The position numbers were made by a program, and so were the translations under genes. The notes under the pieces were generated by a model. The model was not told the origin of the DNA. It ran no database searches and saw only the letters and a list, made by a program, of their open reading frames with translations. Shown piece by piece: positions 31,918 to 43,286 of a DNA stretch of 64,000 bases. The DNA lies in contig JAODUP010000277.1 of assembly GCA_025642065.1 (NCBI GenBank), positions 214,501 to 278,500 on the forward strand, written 5' to 3'. Position 1 is the stretch's first letter. Each line of letters starts with the position of its first letter. This DNA comes from Paralvinella palmiformis (lineage: Eukaryota; Annelida; Polychaeta; Terebellida; Alvinellidae).

Positions 31918-34233
31918 TCCTAGCAGGTACCCGATGTTGGAGCAATGTCGGGAATAGGTAGATATTACATCGCGACGTCGCACAACGCGAATCCAATGCA
32001 TATCCAATTTAGCTGGGCTATATTTTATCGTGTTGGATTTACATTGGTATTGTGATGTTGGATCAATGTTGTATTTCCCATCATTTTTAATTTACTATTT
32101 TAAGGTTATCATTTGAGAAGCCGTTATTGTGTGTTTATCTGTTATAGCGGCATTTAATGGAACTTCGCACATAATTGATATACATTTGTTCAAATAAATC
32201 CCCGGATTCTGATGTCACGCCATCCATGGATCATTTGAACACATTGCGGCCATTTTTTTCGAAACTTTAGAAATTCTAAGACACTTTACGCATCTTTTTT
32301 TCCGGTAAGTATGTAAAAAATAATGTACCAAAGTTGTTTATTTAATAATATGAATAGTCATGAAACATGATGTCGCGTATAGTTTCTTGAAATATCCTGT
32401 CTTTTGTTGAATATTGATCGATCGAACTGTCGGACTTCCAATCACTCAACTTGCGTGTCTCCGCTAGGAGGTTCTGTAATTGACATGTTAATCTTAAGGA
32501 ACGACCATTTGACTTTCAGGGAAGGGCTGGATTTTTTATGAGACCAGAAATGTTTTTCTTGTTGTTTGAGAAATAGAAAATTAATGAACCACAGAGAGCT
32601 GGAATATTTGTTTTTGTTATTACAATTTGAGCAACACTTTTTTTGTGTTGAAACCGGTGGGATGGGCACGGGCACTTATTCATCCCACGGCTACCCGCCG
32701 CACACAACACTTGAATATAATCCTTATATTCAAGTACTCTGTGCCGTGGGGGAGGAACAAAATCGTTATTTACATCCTGCCAGATCTCTCTTAATGACTT
32801 ATATTAAGATGGGTACTTGCTTGTGGACATATCTGAAGGATGTTTCATCTGACTTCGCTTCATTACTTTTGGAGGTCGGTTGGCCCATTTAGCCTCAAAA
32901 GTGGCCGTAAAACACTGATCATGATGATGTTGAGAGGTCAATTTTATACGTCATTGCTGATAGGAGCAGGACTCACACATTTTAAAGTTATTTTAGCATT
33001 AATTTAGGTTTCGTGATCATTGAAAGATTAAGAACAATTCTTAATATCTTAGTTCTGTAGGGAGATAAAGGGGAGGCCCACATAATTAATAAATATGCAT
33101 AAATCTCAGGATTTGTTGATATGAGGAGTACATATATAGTTATCATAGATGTCTAATAGGGAATCATATGTGGCCTGTAATGACTTTGACATTTGGTGAC
33201 CTTGAGAGGTAAAATCTAGTTTTAATCTAAAAATAATTATGGTATTTTAGTTATATAAAAGTAATGTGTTCATGTTCCAAAGGATTTCAGGGCCTCTTGG
33301 CCAATTTTTAGTTTTTTATGTCCAAACAATTGTCCTATAGACAGGTAAAATTCGTGGGAGTTTCATGTTTGACGTTTACATAATGCGTTTTGGAGTGGTG
33401 TGAATATGCTAAGTCATAGCATTTATATATGAATTTTTATATCATTTAATATTGTATAGCAAAATATTATTGAATGTGTATACGTTAAATCTTAAAGGAT
33501 CTCAATTTTCTGCTTGATTATTCGCGTGAACCAAATCCCCTGCATGTAATACACATTAAATTTAAACCATACAGTGCATGTATAATTTGGTTAATTGTAC
33601 TAGTTAATTGATAACAAAACTTATACTATTTCCTTTCTTACAGCATCTGTCCTGAAATGCTTTCGAGACGGGACCGAGCAGCATGTGATTGGTGCAACTA
33701 CTAGAAACTTTCGTTACGCACCCGACAGATGTGGAGGCGGTGGCCGAAAAAAGAGGAATTAGTTCCATCCCCGACATTCGTAATGAAATATTTTATTATT
33801 TTTGTGGTGTTATTTGGAGCAGTTGGATTACCATGTGGATAATGTTCTGTTGCTACATAATTGGATGATGCACCAAATTAAATATATTAAATTTAATAAA
33901 TATACACATTGTTATAAAGTTGTTAACATAGAAGATTGTCATCTAGTCGGGTTCGCATGACTATGTAATTAGTTTGCACACTTACGTACTAGTTATGTTA
34001 GCAGATGATTCCTATTTTATATTCAGACTTCTCTCTGGTAGACTTGTATGTTGCCAATCCAATCATAACGTTGATTAAATGTTGTAAATATTACGTTGAT
34101 CCAACATTGAAATCCTAACATTGATCCAATGTTGCAAATATTAAGTTGATCCAATTTTCAAATCCAACCATTTTCATAACATTGATCCATTGTCCAAGGA
34201 CAATGTTGATCTAACGTCTGGTGCTTGCTAGGG
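31918..34233. mobile_element. TIR element of about 2.3 kb, non-coding, unclassified
   Basis: The left end cctagcaggtacccgatgtt is matched inverted at the right end by cctagcaagcaccagacgtt, giving about 30-bp imperfect TIRs. Subterminal gttggatcaatgttg/ gttgatccaatgttg motifs repeat several times near both ends. Inside lies a family A SINE and no transposase. The right end falls in the RT region of the minus-strand I-clade LINE. Confidence 0.55.
32838..32932 (+). repeat. SINE family A, 5'-truncated
   Basis: It reads ttggaggtcggttggcccat, ttagcctcaaaagtggccgt, aaaacactgatcatgatgat. The open frame running through it (32566-32892) is not a gene. Confidence 0.7.
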
Positions 34234-35059
34234 TGTTTCTGTTTGAAAGCTAGTCCTTGAGCCATGCTAGGATATTACATTTGAAGCCGAGGGTTAATAA
34301 TGATTGTAGACGAGCTTATGGTTGAGCTCGTTTGTAAACCTTGTCAAGATCGAGGAAAGTCACAGCGGTTGTCTTATTGTTGTCGTTGGAGTTTCTATCA
34401 TTGATTATGTCGCTAATGAATTGAGCTATGGCGTCAGTTGTCGCCTTTCTTTGTACAAATCCGAAGAGACTCTGATGGGATGGGAGCAGTCGTCACGTTA
34501 GTCTGTTAGCAATCTATTATCTCTTAATATTATGGAGAAGAGATATAGATCTGTAGGAGGACCCACCAGTCTTTGGTATCGGTATGACCAGGGGTGGCAC
34601 GTAACGAAGTAAAAGTACTTCGTTACTCTACTTGAGTAGTTTTCTCAAGTAGCTAAAAGTAACGAAGTAAAATTTCAACTAAACTACTTTTACTTGTAAC
34701 GAAGTAGCGTTATTTGGGGGTAACGCTACTTTTTAGTTTTCACCCATTTCAAGCTCGGCCCAAACCAACTCGGCCAAACATTAAATCGGCCCATGCCAAC
34801 TCTGTCCATAACTTAACCAACTCGGCCCATAACGTAACCAACTCGGCCAATCACTTATCCAACTAGGCCCATATTAATATGTTAATCACATTGTATGATG
34901 TAGAGTAGTAACAGGGGTAATGTCACGAGATTCTCAAGCGTCCAGGGGTCATTAGCTGTATTTGTCAGGAAGAACAGCACTTTTGGCGTCTCCAGCGGAT
35001 TTATTATTGTGGTATTTGCAGAATGAAATGAGAAATAATACCCGGATGCCAAGAAAATA

Positions 35060-35560
35060 TGTGTCCGGATATTTCTGTTCTATATGATTAGTTATTATAA
35101 GGTGGAAAATGTGCTATTCTTGTAGACGGTGATAACGTTTTAATAACGTGATTATAACGTTATTATAGCCATACCCAAAATATAACTAAATCAGAACGTT
35201 ATGAAAATATGTTTTAATAACGTTTTTATAAGTTTTTGAAATAACTAGATGCATTTGAACATTACAAGAAGAAATAACACATAAATGTCATGAACATAAG
35301 TGTCCGGATACTTCTGCTCTGTACGATTTGTTATTATAAGGTGGCAAATGTTCTTTTCTTGCAGGTGGTGATAACATTTTAATAACGTTATTACAACGTT
35401 ACTATATCCATGCCCAAAATATTACTACATGATAACGTTATGAAATAATGTTTTAATAACGTTTTAAAGCTTCGAAAGAAAAAAAACAGACATTGAACGC
35501 GTTTTATCAAAATTATTATAGGATTATTATATCCATATCCAGAATAGAACTACATCCGAA
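35060..35560. repeat. ataacgtt-rich tandem duplication inside the hAT-like element
   Basis: A unit starting gtgtccggatatttctg near 35062 repeats as gtgtccggatacttctg near 35302. Each is followed by ttattataaggtgg, then gataacgttttaataacgt or a close variant and a ccata(c/t)ccaaaatat block. A third, shorter unit follows near 35490-35570. Confidence 0.7.
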
Positions 35561-35900
35561 CGTTATGCTGGGATTATATTTGTGACCAACAGGAGAACGC
35601 GATCTACAGCTCAGATATATAATTATATTGGACCTATTAATGAGTGGATGTATATCTCTATATAAATATTGTAAAGTCTAGGTTTATACATCCATAGAAG
35701 GAGCATTGATGCGAAAACACGCTGAAAGTAGCTCTTTCGTGGCTTTCTCCCCACTGTTGACGTTTTCCCACATAATGAATATTCTGGCCTGTAACTTTTG
35801 TATGTGGAACGTTGATAACGTTGCAGCTTATTTTCACTCACATACTCTGCTTGGATAGTCAAAAGCTGTGATTCCCTGTAAAACAATTTCACCAATAAAT

Positions 35901-35902
<2 letters not shown>

Positions 35903-35972
<70 letters not shown>
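35903..35972. repeat. Compound (AC)n(AT)n microsatellite
   Basis: AC tract to about 35942, then AT tract. Confidence 0.95.
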
Positions 35973-35976
<4 letters not shown>

Positions 35977-38305
35977 TTGCATTAATTTTTGCTATAAACC
36001 ATTTTGTACACTAATATTAATTGTGTTGGGGTTCTCATTTGGTTTTCTGAGCCAACAAGACTGAATTTTTTATTGCACAATGTGAGTTCTACAAAGGTCC
36101 TTAACTTTAAGCATATAGGCCTATAGCTATATTTATTTCTCGCTGTATTTTTATTTGTTATTATCGTCTCGAAGGGATTACGAGATTACTGTGTGTATGT
36201 GTGTGCGTGTGTGCGTGCATGTGACTGCAGAAACAATCAAGCACATTATTCGTTAAGAATATCTGACAGCTATATTTGAATACAGTTTCATTTTTTCATC
36301 AGCTGAATTAAGAAACAAGATGGCCGCCAATAAATCATGGAAATGTAAAACGAATACTTTGTATTTCTCTCCATTTTTATCATTTATGCCAATTTATGCA
36401 GGAACATATTACTGAGTCCATCCACTGAGACGATGGCAGTCGGAGCATGGCTACTCATCAAGCGGCGACTGTTCATTTAAACAAAGACCCCCCCGCCAGC
36501 TAGCGCTGCATGTGAGGGCCTGTTCAATGCAGTTGGGCACATCTTCCCCCAATGAAGGCTCTTCCCCCAATGAAGGCTCGCATTTGTGATACTAACTTTG
36601 AAAATCAGCTTCTGCTGAAGTTAAACAAGGGCTGTGGACACAATTAATTTTCTTAGCTGTTGTATATTTGATTATTATTTTTTTGATTTACAATAAATTT
36701 TTCTTCTACTCCTACGTTTACTTCAATTACTTTTAAAAATAGTTTTACTTTTTACTCGAGTAAATCTTTACAGGTTTACTTTTACTTCTACTCAAATAGT
36801 TTTGAACAGGCTTACTTCTACTTCTACTCAAGTACAAAATAAAAGTAATTCGTTCAACCTTGGGTATGACCTTAACCTTCTTCTATTGTGCTATTAGTCA
36901 ATAGAGTCCAAGTAATGTTTCTAAGAAATTCTGGGGGGCGTTTATAACAAATACATGAGAGAATGGTGTAGTTAGTCTAACAGCTTTGAGAGCGTTGTTC
37001 AGTTCATACATGGAAAAATGTCAGTTGATACTGGATTCTTTTCGGGTAGCTTCTTAGAAGGTTATAGAGCGTTCTTCATGTCTGTCTCTAAGCTTCTGTT
37101 GGATCCTTAATGGTAGCAAAGTGTTTCTGATTGTCGCTGGTTTCATGGAACCTTTCAGCTTACGGGTTTCAGACCATAATCGGCTAGAATTCACGGAGGA
37201 GAGTTTCTCATACCACTTGTCCCAAGCCTTCGTCTGAAGTTTCCGTAGTTCACACTTGACAATCTTCTGGATAACCCTAAATTCTCGTTCGGGTTCGTCA
37301 GTTTTGAGCCGCTTAAAGGCTTTGGTCTATACTTACTTTCTGATAGCAAGAAGTTGGTGTATATCTGGGTTGGGGGGAAGTGCTTTCAGGTGTCAATACT
37401 TATAGAGTTGTTGAATATTTTAGCCAGTCAGCTCTTCGGGTGTTCCACTTCAGGATATGAGAAGCAATATCGCCGGATACGAGATCATCAACTTGTGACC
37501 AATCTGAATTCCGTATGAAGTCTACGGAGGAGATGGCTAAATCGATAGTGGAGACCTTTCTGTTATGGGGACATTGGGTTCGTTGATGATGGCTGAGTGG
37601 ATGTCCGTCAGCTGGTCCACGAGGGCTGTACCAGCAGATGTTGTCTTATGTGTGTCCCCGGCAACTGTGGTGAGCATTAAAGTCCCCCATTATCAAGTTT
37701 GAATGGTTGAGTTAACAATATATAGGATATTGGTATGATGGCCTGGGCTTGTGTATAGGTCGGTTAATGCATGATCTTTGTCTTCATCGGCGTGGATAAG
37801 TATGAGTTGATACACCATGTGATCGTTTGTAGTCTGAATTTTAAATGTGTGTAGAATGCCATGTCTGACAGCAGTCATCATTCCTCGGGAGGTGGAAAAA
37901 ATGTGGGATATTTTGGTTTATTATACATACGATAACCTGGAGGTTTAGGGCCATTCCTACTGCTAGTTAGCATTTTGTGTAAAAAATTTGGTTCTCGACA
38001 CTTTATGTGGTTCAGGAGCAGGCTCCTCCTGGAGTAGAATTCTCTGATATTCCGGGAAGTGATGCGGGATTTAGTATTGGATTACCTATCTTGGGTGTGG
38101 GAATTTGGGGATGTTGGAGGTTTTCTGGTAGAGCGTCGGTCTGTTTTGAATGGAACTTAGGTCGTCTCTGTCATTTGTCGTCGGGGAGTTGTGGGGAGAA
38201 GGAGGGTCACCTCTGGTAGAAGCTTTATCGTGTCGTTGAATTAGGTAATATATGACTCATATGCGCCATGATGGCCACCACATCATTGTTGACATTTCCC
38301 CCCTT

Positions 38306-39249
38306 CTAGTTGGTCGGGGGAGTGTTTGGAGGACTCGTGGTAGTTGTAGTGGGCTTTACTAGTTTCACTGATGGGAGGTCAGGGAAAACTGTCGTGCGAC
38401 TGTAGTCCGATGCGATGGTTTTGGCTGCTAGCATCGTTTTCTTGGTCAATGGGTTGCTGGTGTGAGGTAACGTCGTTACAAGGGTGGCTTTGGGATTGGG
38501 TGTAGCACCCAGTCGAAACTGAGCAGATTTGACTTGCTCGATCCTTGAGTTATCACTGGGTGATTCGGTTTCATTTTTTGCAAGTTGTCGTGGACATTTC
38601 GTGGTTTCTTCACAATGGAAGCATCTGGGGTCATACCAGCAGTTTTTCGCTACATGGCCCATATGTAGCACTGGTAACATTGTGGATGGTCCGGTAAATA
38701 CGGCCCCACTGTCAGTTGCACCCCAAAGCCTTTTCTTATTTTTTCCGGTAGGGGGTATGTCGAGGTCAGGACCATACACGTCGTTGGTGTGTTTCCTTTT
38801 TTGACTGTCACGACTGGTAATTTTATGTAGCCCAACGAAGTATGCTGGCTCGACTTCTAGTGATGCCCCTGTGACCGCGTATCTCTTTTCTAGATGCCCG
38901 TTTTCGATTGCCATGAAAATTCACGGGTCTTCCGTTCACAGTCGTAATGGCCAGTATGTAGTCTTTTGTTGTCTCCTTGGTCGTACACAGAATGGTATGT
39001 CCCTCCTTGTTCATATGTTGCTTTATGTCTAGGTAAGGGTAAGTTTTGAATAGCGCAAGGGCTATTTCGAAGGCCGAATTCCATTCCTACGTCTTCTCCA
39101 CCTTGATCTTCAGACGTTGCTGAATCCTTGTTGACGTCCGGTCGGCCGTTTGGTTTGTGCTGTTTCCTTACAAGAGATACTGTAGGTTCTCTCCTCGGAT
39201 TCCGATCTCTGGACTGCTTGTTTGTCACAATAGTGAAACCGTCGGCCAT
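38306..39249 (-). pseudogene. LINE ORF1 (gag-like, zinc knuckle), frame-shifted
   Basis: Two overlapping minus-strand frames (39249-38890 and 38914-38306) together make one ORF1-like protein. It has a basic, hydrophilic N-terminus, a V-x-K-x-x-T-P-x-x-C-x-V-like middle, and cysteine/histidine knuckles around 38620-38690. ORF1 proteins bind the element RNA. The plus-strand frame at 38529-38804 is a shadow. Confidence 0.6.
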
Positions 39250-39549
39250 AAATTTCTACCTCTTCGGTAGCTGGTTTCTCCACTTGACATTCTTCTTCTG
39301 GTGAGAGGAATCGTTCTCAGAAATGCTCATTTGGGCGACTTAAATCTGTAAACACATAGACTTTTATTACTACAACCAGAAAAACCTTCAATTAGTAAAA
39401 ATATTAGACTACAGCCTAAAAGAGCAAATATTTGTCATGTCTTGATACCAAATTGAAATTCAACTAATTGACTGTTGAAATGAAGTCACAGTTCACGACA
39501 TCGTTGATACACATTAATTAATGACACATCATTTGATATTAACTACCGC

Positions 39550-39690
39550 GTTGGAGGAGTATAGTCTGGCATAGACTATTTAACACCCCGGATATAGTTT
39601 GACCTAGGACAGTTTATTACTCGGGGTATAATTTGGCCTGATCCAAACTATACCCGGGTTTAATCTGGGCAGAGGTTAATTTGGCCTGCT
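39550..39690. repeat. Local repeat of 'tata-c/g-ggg-t/c' words
   Basis: A 17-25-base theme (ggatatagtttgacct, ggtatAatttggcctg, ggtttaatctgggcag, ggttaatttggcctgc) recurs at least four times in tandem and partly inverted (actatacccggg). Origin unknown. Confidence 0.45.
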
Positions 39691-39749
39691 ACAACGGGAA
39701 CTCTGGCTGGTGTCTTTGTGAACTCTGTGTACTCCTGGCCCAGGTAACG

Positions 39750-39870
39750 TCAGAGCATTTGACTTTTCTCCTTCCCGCCTTCGAATCTGGGATCCAGTGC
39801 AGCCATAATGGCGGCCCTCCAGTAATTTTGGATTATTTCTTTATATCTATGATAGTTCGTAATTATTAAA
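39750..39870. repeat. Repeat shared with 59878-60000
   Basis: The block ttctccttcccgccttcgaa, tctgg, cagccataatgg and ggccctccagt is almost identical at 59898-59960. It is an unidentified interspersed repeat, perhaps the border of a DNA transposon. Confidence 0.7.
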
Positions 39871-39907
39871 AACAATTCTCCGTGCCTGTGCCTTATTATA
39901 CACAGCT

Positions 39908-40038
<131 letters not shown>

Positions 40039-40799
40039 ATCAGGGTTGGGTCGATTACAGGACCAAGTTAATCGGTTACCTGAGAATACTATGAATACGA
40101 TTACGATTACATTCATTTTGAATGTAATCGATTACATTGTAAAGTAATCATGATTACAATCATGATTAAAATCTATATAATAAAAATATGTATGTGATTC
40201 TTCATGAATATTCACTCAGTTAATTGTATAATACAGATATAAACATTCTACAATCTTTACATTTGGTTCCTAAGAACCATGTGCATCTCATGGTATGTTC
40301 TCGAAATGAAAATGTACAACATACTTTGATGTCATTGTAGGATGTTAATTAGTTTTAACATTTCTGATATCAATATTCACCATATAGCAAAGGAGCAAGT
40401 AATACATTTGACATGAATGCACAGGTATTTGCAGAGCTAACTGAGATTAGTGCAAACAATTTCGATGGAATTGTTTGAATATTTGGGGAATGTCTATTTA
40501 GTAACGAAATGAATCATGTGTGGCGTTACTACAGCCAGGTAAGGTCTATGTAATATATAGGATAATTAGAATATAGTCAAACCCCCAACTCCGACCACCT
40601 CTATAACTTGATCACCTCTGTAAATGGAACACTTTTTCACAGTCTTAAATTATTGCCATGCTTTAAGATCGTATTTTTCTTCTATAACTCGACCACCTCC
40701 CAACTCCGTACTTCGACCTTCGATCTCGACTGGGGGCCTTCTTGTCTTGTCTTGCCTTGTCTTGTTAAAGGGAATTTATATCCCATGCCGTCGCTGTAG

Positions 40800-41930
40800 G
40801 GCACGGCCTCTTACAGCGGGTTTGTTAGTTTCATGCCGGATTTACTGCAGAACATATGGTTGTCTCTTGACGAGGGGCAAATGGTCTTGGGGATGATGGT
40901 TGATCGTCGTATGATGTATTTTGCTTTGTCTGTTGTGGGAAGGGAATGTTGGACCTGCAGTAGTTTTTGTTTAATATTTTGTAGAATATTCGGTAGTCTG
41001 GAGCATTCTATCAGTTCGGCCAAAATGGCTTGACACACATTACATATGGTGTGTTTATCAGAAGTCTTGAAACTTTTGAAATGTGAGTGACATGTGAGTA
41101 GTCGTAGTTGGGTATCTATAAATCTATTCGGGCATATTCTATGTTCTGGTATAGTGGTACTGAGATACCAAGTACCAGTTGCAGTCGTGTAGTAGTCATT
41201 GTAAACTATGAGTGTCAATTTCTTGATCCTTTTAGGGATTTTTCGTCCTAGAGCTCCAATAGTTTGCTTAAACATGACTGTACAGTGTCAAGGTTTGTGG
41301 CTAAATTGGAAAGTGGGTCAGCTTCTTCATTGTCGAAGGTTCCGATGTGTCTTTGTATCCAGTGGAATATAATCTGGATGGCCAGTTGTTTGAAATGTTG
41401 GGCTTCATCCCAGACTTGATGGGCTGTTTCTAGGTAGGTCGAAGGGGTGTTTTTGGGCGGATGAGGAGTGCTGCCGTGGAGTCAGTGTATATGACTATCT
41501 TCTGGTGCAGAGTACGGTGTGTTCTGCACCATCGGATCGTCTCCACCAGGGTAGTAGGTTCAATTAAAGTTATGGCAGTGAACTCAGGGAGTCTACCTGA
41601 GATGGAAGATTCTTCGGGAGAGTTAGCCGACCAAACGGTATTACCGGTATAATGTTGGCTACCGTCTGTGTACCCGACTCTGGTATGTGGGTCAGAAAGG
41701 CTTTTAATTCTGGAGTTCGCGGCGTTTAATGCCGCGACCGGGTTGTCTTTCTTAGGGTGGTTACGGGGGACCCAACCTGTAGCCTTGTTTATGTTCACTA
41801 TCGCATGCTGTAATTTAATTGGCTGCTTGTCACTCGACTGTTGCCCAATAAGGATCGTTTGCAGCTGGATTTATAACGATGGTGCCAGAAAGATGGTATG
41901 CACGATTGCTGGCTGTGACTAGCTTGGGCT
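40800..41930 (-). mobile_element. I-clade LINE 3' coding part: RNase H and C-terminal domain, decayed
   Basis: Minus-strand frame 41798-41430 has RNase H landmarks: GYTDGSQ (first Asp), PEFTAITLIEP (Glu), IVIYTDSTAALL (Asp). Frame 41275-40811 continues with IDTQLRLLTCHSH, then C-N-V-C and C-S-R-L-P. A frameshift or gap lies between. Only part of an element is present: no RT lies upstream. Confidence 0.7.
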
Positions 41931-42104
41931 TAACCATGTGAAAACAAAACGAGTTAATCTGAAATGCTTGTTTATATGACTTATAGTAACGGCAACATTT
42001 AGTGTTTCAACACATTTTCCTTTCATGTTCTTAGAACCAATAAACTGACAAATTATCATGTGTATAAATATGACAGCATCCGTCAATCTTTCCGTCTACA
42101 CTTA

Positions 42105-42305
42105 ATTATTAAAAATAAAGGGGAACGTTAACGACCCCCTGATGACGTAAAACACTCTGCCTGACCACCCTCAGGGTATTCCTGTTCCATCTTTCAGTAC
42201 TGCTCCCCTGTGATGGTGGGGGGGGGGGTTCCTCAACCACTCCAACATAGAGGCTGTGCTGATTAAGCGACAGCCTGGGAATTATCCCCGAAACGCAAAA
42301 CAAAC
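42105..42305 (+). repeat. SINE family C, 5'-truncated
   Basis: It runs from gaccccctgatgacgtaaaa through catagaggctgtgctgatta and agcgacagcctgggaattat to a caaaacaaacaa tail. A G run lies at 42217-42227. Confidence 0.75.
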
Positions 42306-42544
42306 AATGGATAAATCAGTTATATTGTTAACTTGTTAGCCTTACATAACAAACCAAATCTCTGGTACGATATAAAATGGTAAATAATGAAACACACTGT
42401 GTAATGGTTAAAGTAATCACTGATTACGATTACATTTACAATGTAATCTATAACGATTACAATTACATTGCATCTCGAAATGGCGATTACGAGTACGATT
42501 ACTTGATATCATGTAATCGATTACAATCGATTACGATTACCGAT

Positions 42545-42547
<3 letters not shown>

Positions 42548-42614
<67 letters not shown>
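42548..42614. repeat. Compound (CA)n(TA)n microsatellite
   Basis: CA tract then TA tract between gattac-rich blocks. Confidence 0.95.
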
Positions 42615-42618
<4 letters not shown>

Positions 42619-43094
42619 CAGACAGTTAAAGTAATCGACCAGTAATCAGGCAACTAGAGAGCGAATCGATTGGCAACTTCAAAACAGCCGCTGACTGAAT
42701 ATGTAAGTCAGTGTGCCGGGTTCGTGTACTTGAGCTATCAGATACCAATGAGTTTACTGTCTAGTTTTCTTTCAGGTTTTCAGGCTGTGTCTATTTCTGC
42801 ACGTATTAGTGGGCGAAGCTAAAACAACAGCGGACCTAAGGCGGAGTAATAGGGGTGTGACTGACAAGAAGATGTAGGTTATATATCGGTCTTTTTATAT
42901 ATATATATATATATATATACATACGCATGTGAGGAATATAGACCACAGCTAAAACTTATTTTCTTTTATATATAAAAAGGAAAGTATACTCCTGTTTTAG
43001 TTGTTAAAATATATAATACCTAGCAATGTTCATTAAACAGATAAACAGCGATATGATACGGGATACAATAAACATAATATAATACTGAGTAAGG

Positions 43095-43286
43095 TTGTGC
43101 ATCCAGACATGTTTGTTAGGACTCGATGATCTTGGCTGTACTATTCGTCATACCGGTCGTGATTACTCGGCAAACAAGAACACGTCAGCTATAGCAGACA
43201 CTGTTTGTACACTGTCTGTTGACTCAGAAAACACGCCAGACTTTACTCAGGCGAAAATAAAAGAAATTATACAATACCAAGTTTGA
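43095..43286 (+). CDS. Orphan ORF or terminal exon, unknown
   Basis: This open stretch looks protein-like (LLGLDDLGCTIRHTGRDYSA, later FTQAKIKEIIQYQV then TGA). It starts after a weak acceptor-like catccag at 43102-43108, and the frame is consistent with a last exon. A possible upstream exon (about 42782-42876, hydrophobic start VFRLCLFLHVLVGEAK, donor gtaggt) does not match in phase. Family not recognised. Confidence 0.25.
   Translation: MCIQTCLLGLDDLGCTIRHTGRDYSANKNTSAIADTVCTLSVDSENTPDFTQAKIKEIIQYQV

Larger units (their letters stand above)
34589..36862. mobile_element. hAT-like non-autonomous transposon with 8-bp target duplication
   Basis: The ends are CAGGGGTGGCACGTAACG at the left and, inverted at the right, CAAGGTTGAACGAATTAC. 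They are bounded by direct repeats GGTATGAC at 34581-34588 and 36863-36870. Subterminal palindromic words (acttcgttac, aagtaaaagtact) are abundant at both ends. The interior holds ataacgtt-rich repeats and a microsatellite but no transposase. Removing it rejoins the minus-strand LINE frame across the junction. Confidence 0.85.
34240..39249 (-). mobile_element. I-clade-like LINE, minus strand, interrupted by a hAT-like element
   Basis: From 39249 downward: an ORF1 with a CCHC-type knuckle region (GHVAKNCWYDPRCFHCEE near 38640), an endonuclease (IMGDFNAHH near 37690; then DLAISSVDFIRNSDWSQVDD near 37510), the reverse transcriptase start (37300-36871), then after the hAT insert RT continues at 34580-34240 (GFVQRKATTDAIAQFI; TAVTFLDLDK; ILAWLKD). 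Gag-like ORF1 plus AP endonuclease plus this RT pattern suits the I clade. Multiple frameshifts make it dead. Confidence 0.75.
40043..42650. mobile_element. Second hAT-like element (gattac/gtaatc-rich ends) with nested LINE and SINE
   Basis: The left end is cagggttgggtcgattacag, followed by many palindromic gattac/gtaatc words to 40170. The same words dominate 42410-42545 and 42628-42650. The interior holds an I-clade LINE tail and a family C SINE. The right terminal CCCTG is not visible and no target duplication was found, so the limits are approximate. Confidence 0.5.

Noticed and set aside
33640..33770. Acceptor-like tttcctttcttacag followed by an open stretch, considered as an exon
   Set aside because: It lies inside a TIR element, the frame closes quickly, and no partner exon or family was found.
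38007..38804. Plus-strand ORFs of 70 and 91 codons
   Set aside because: Shadows of the minus-strand LINE ORF1 and endonuclease region.
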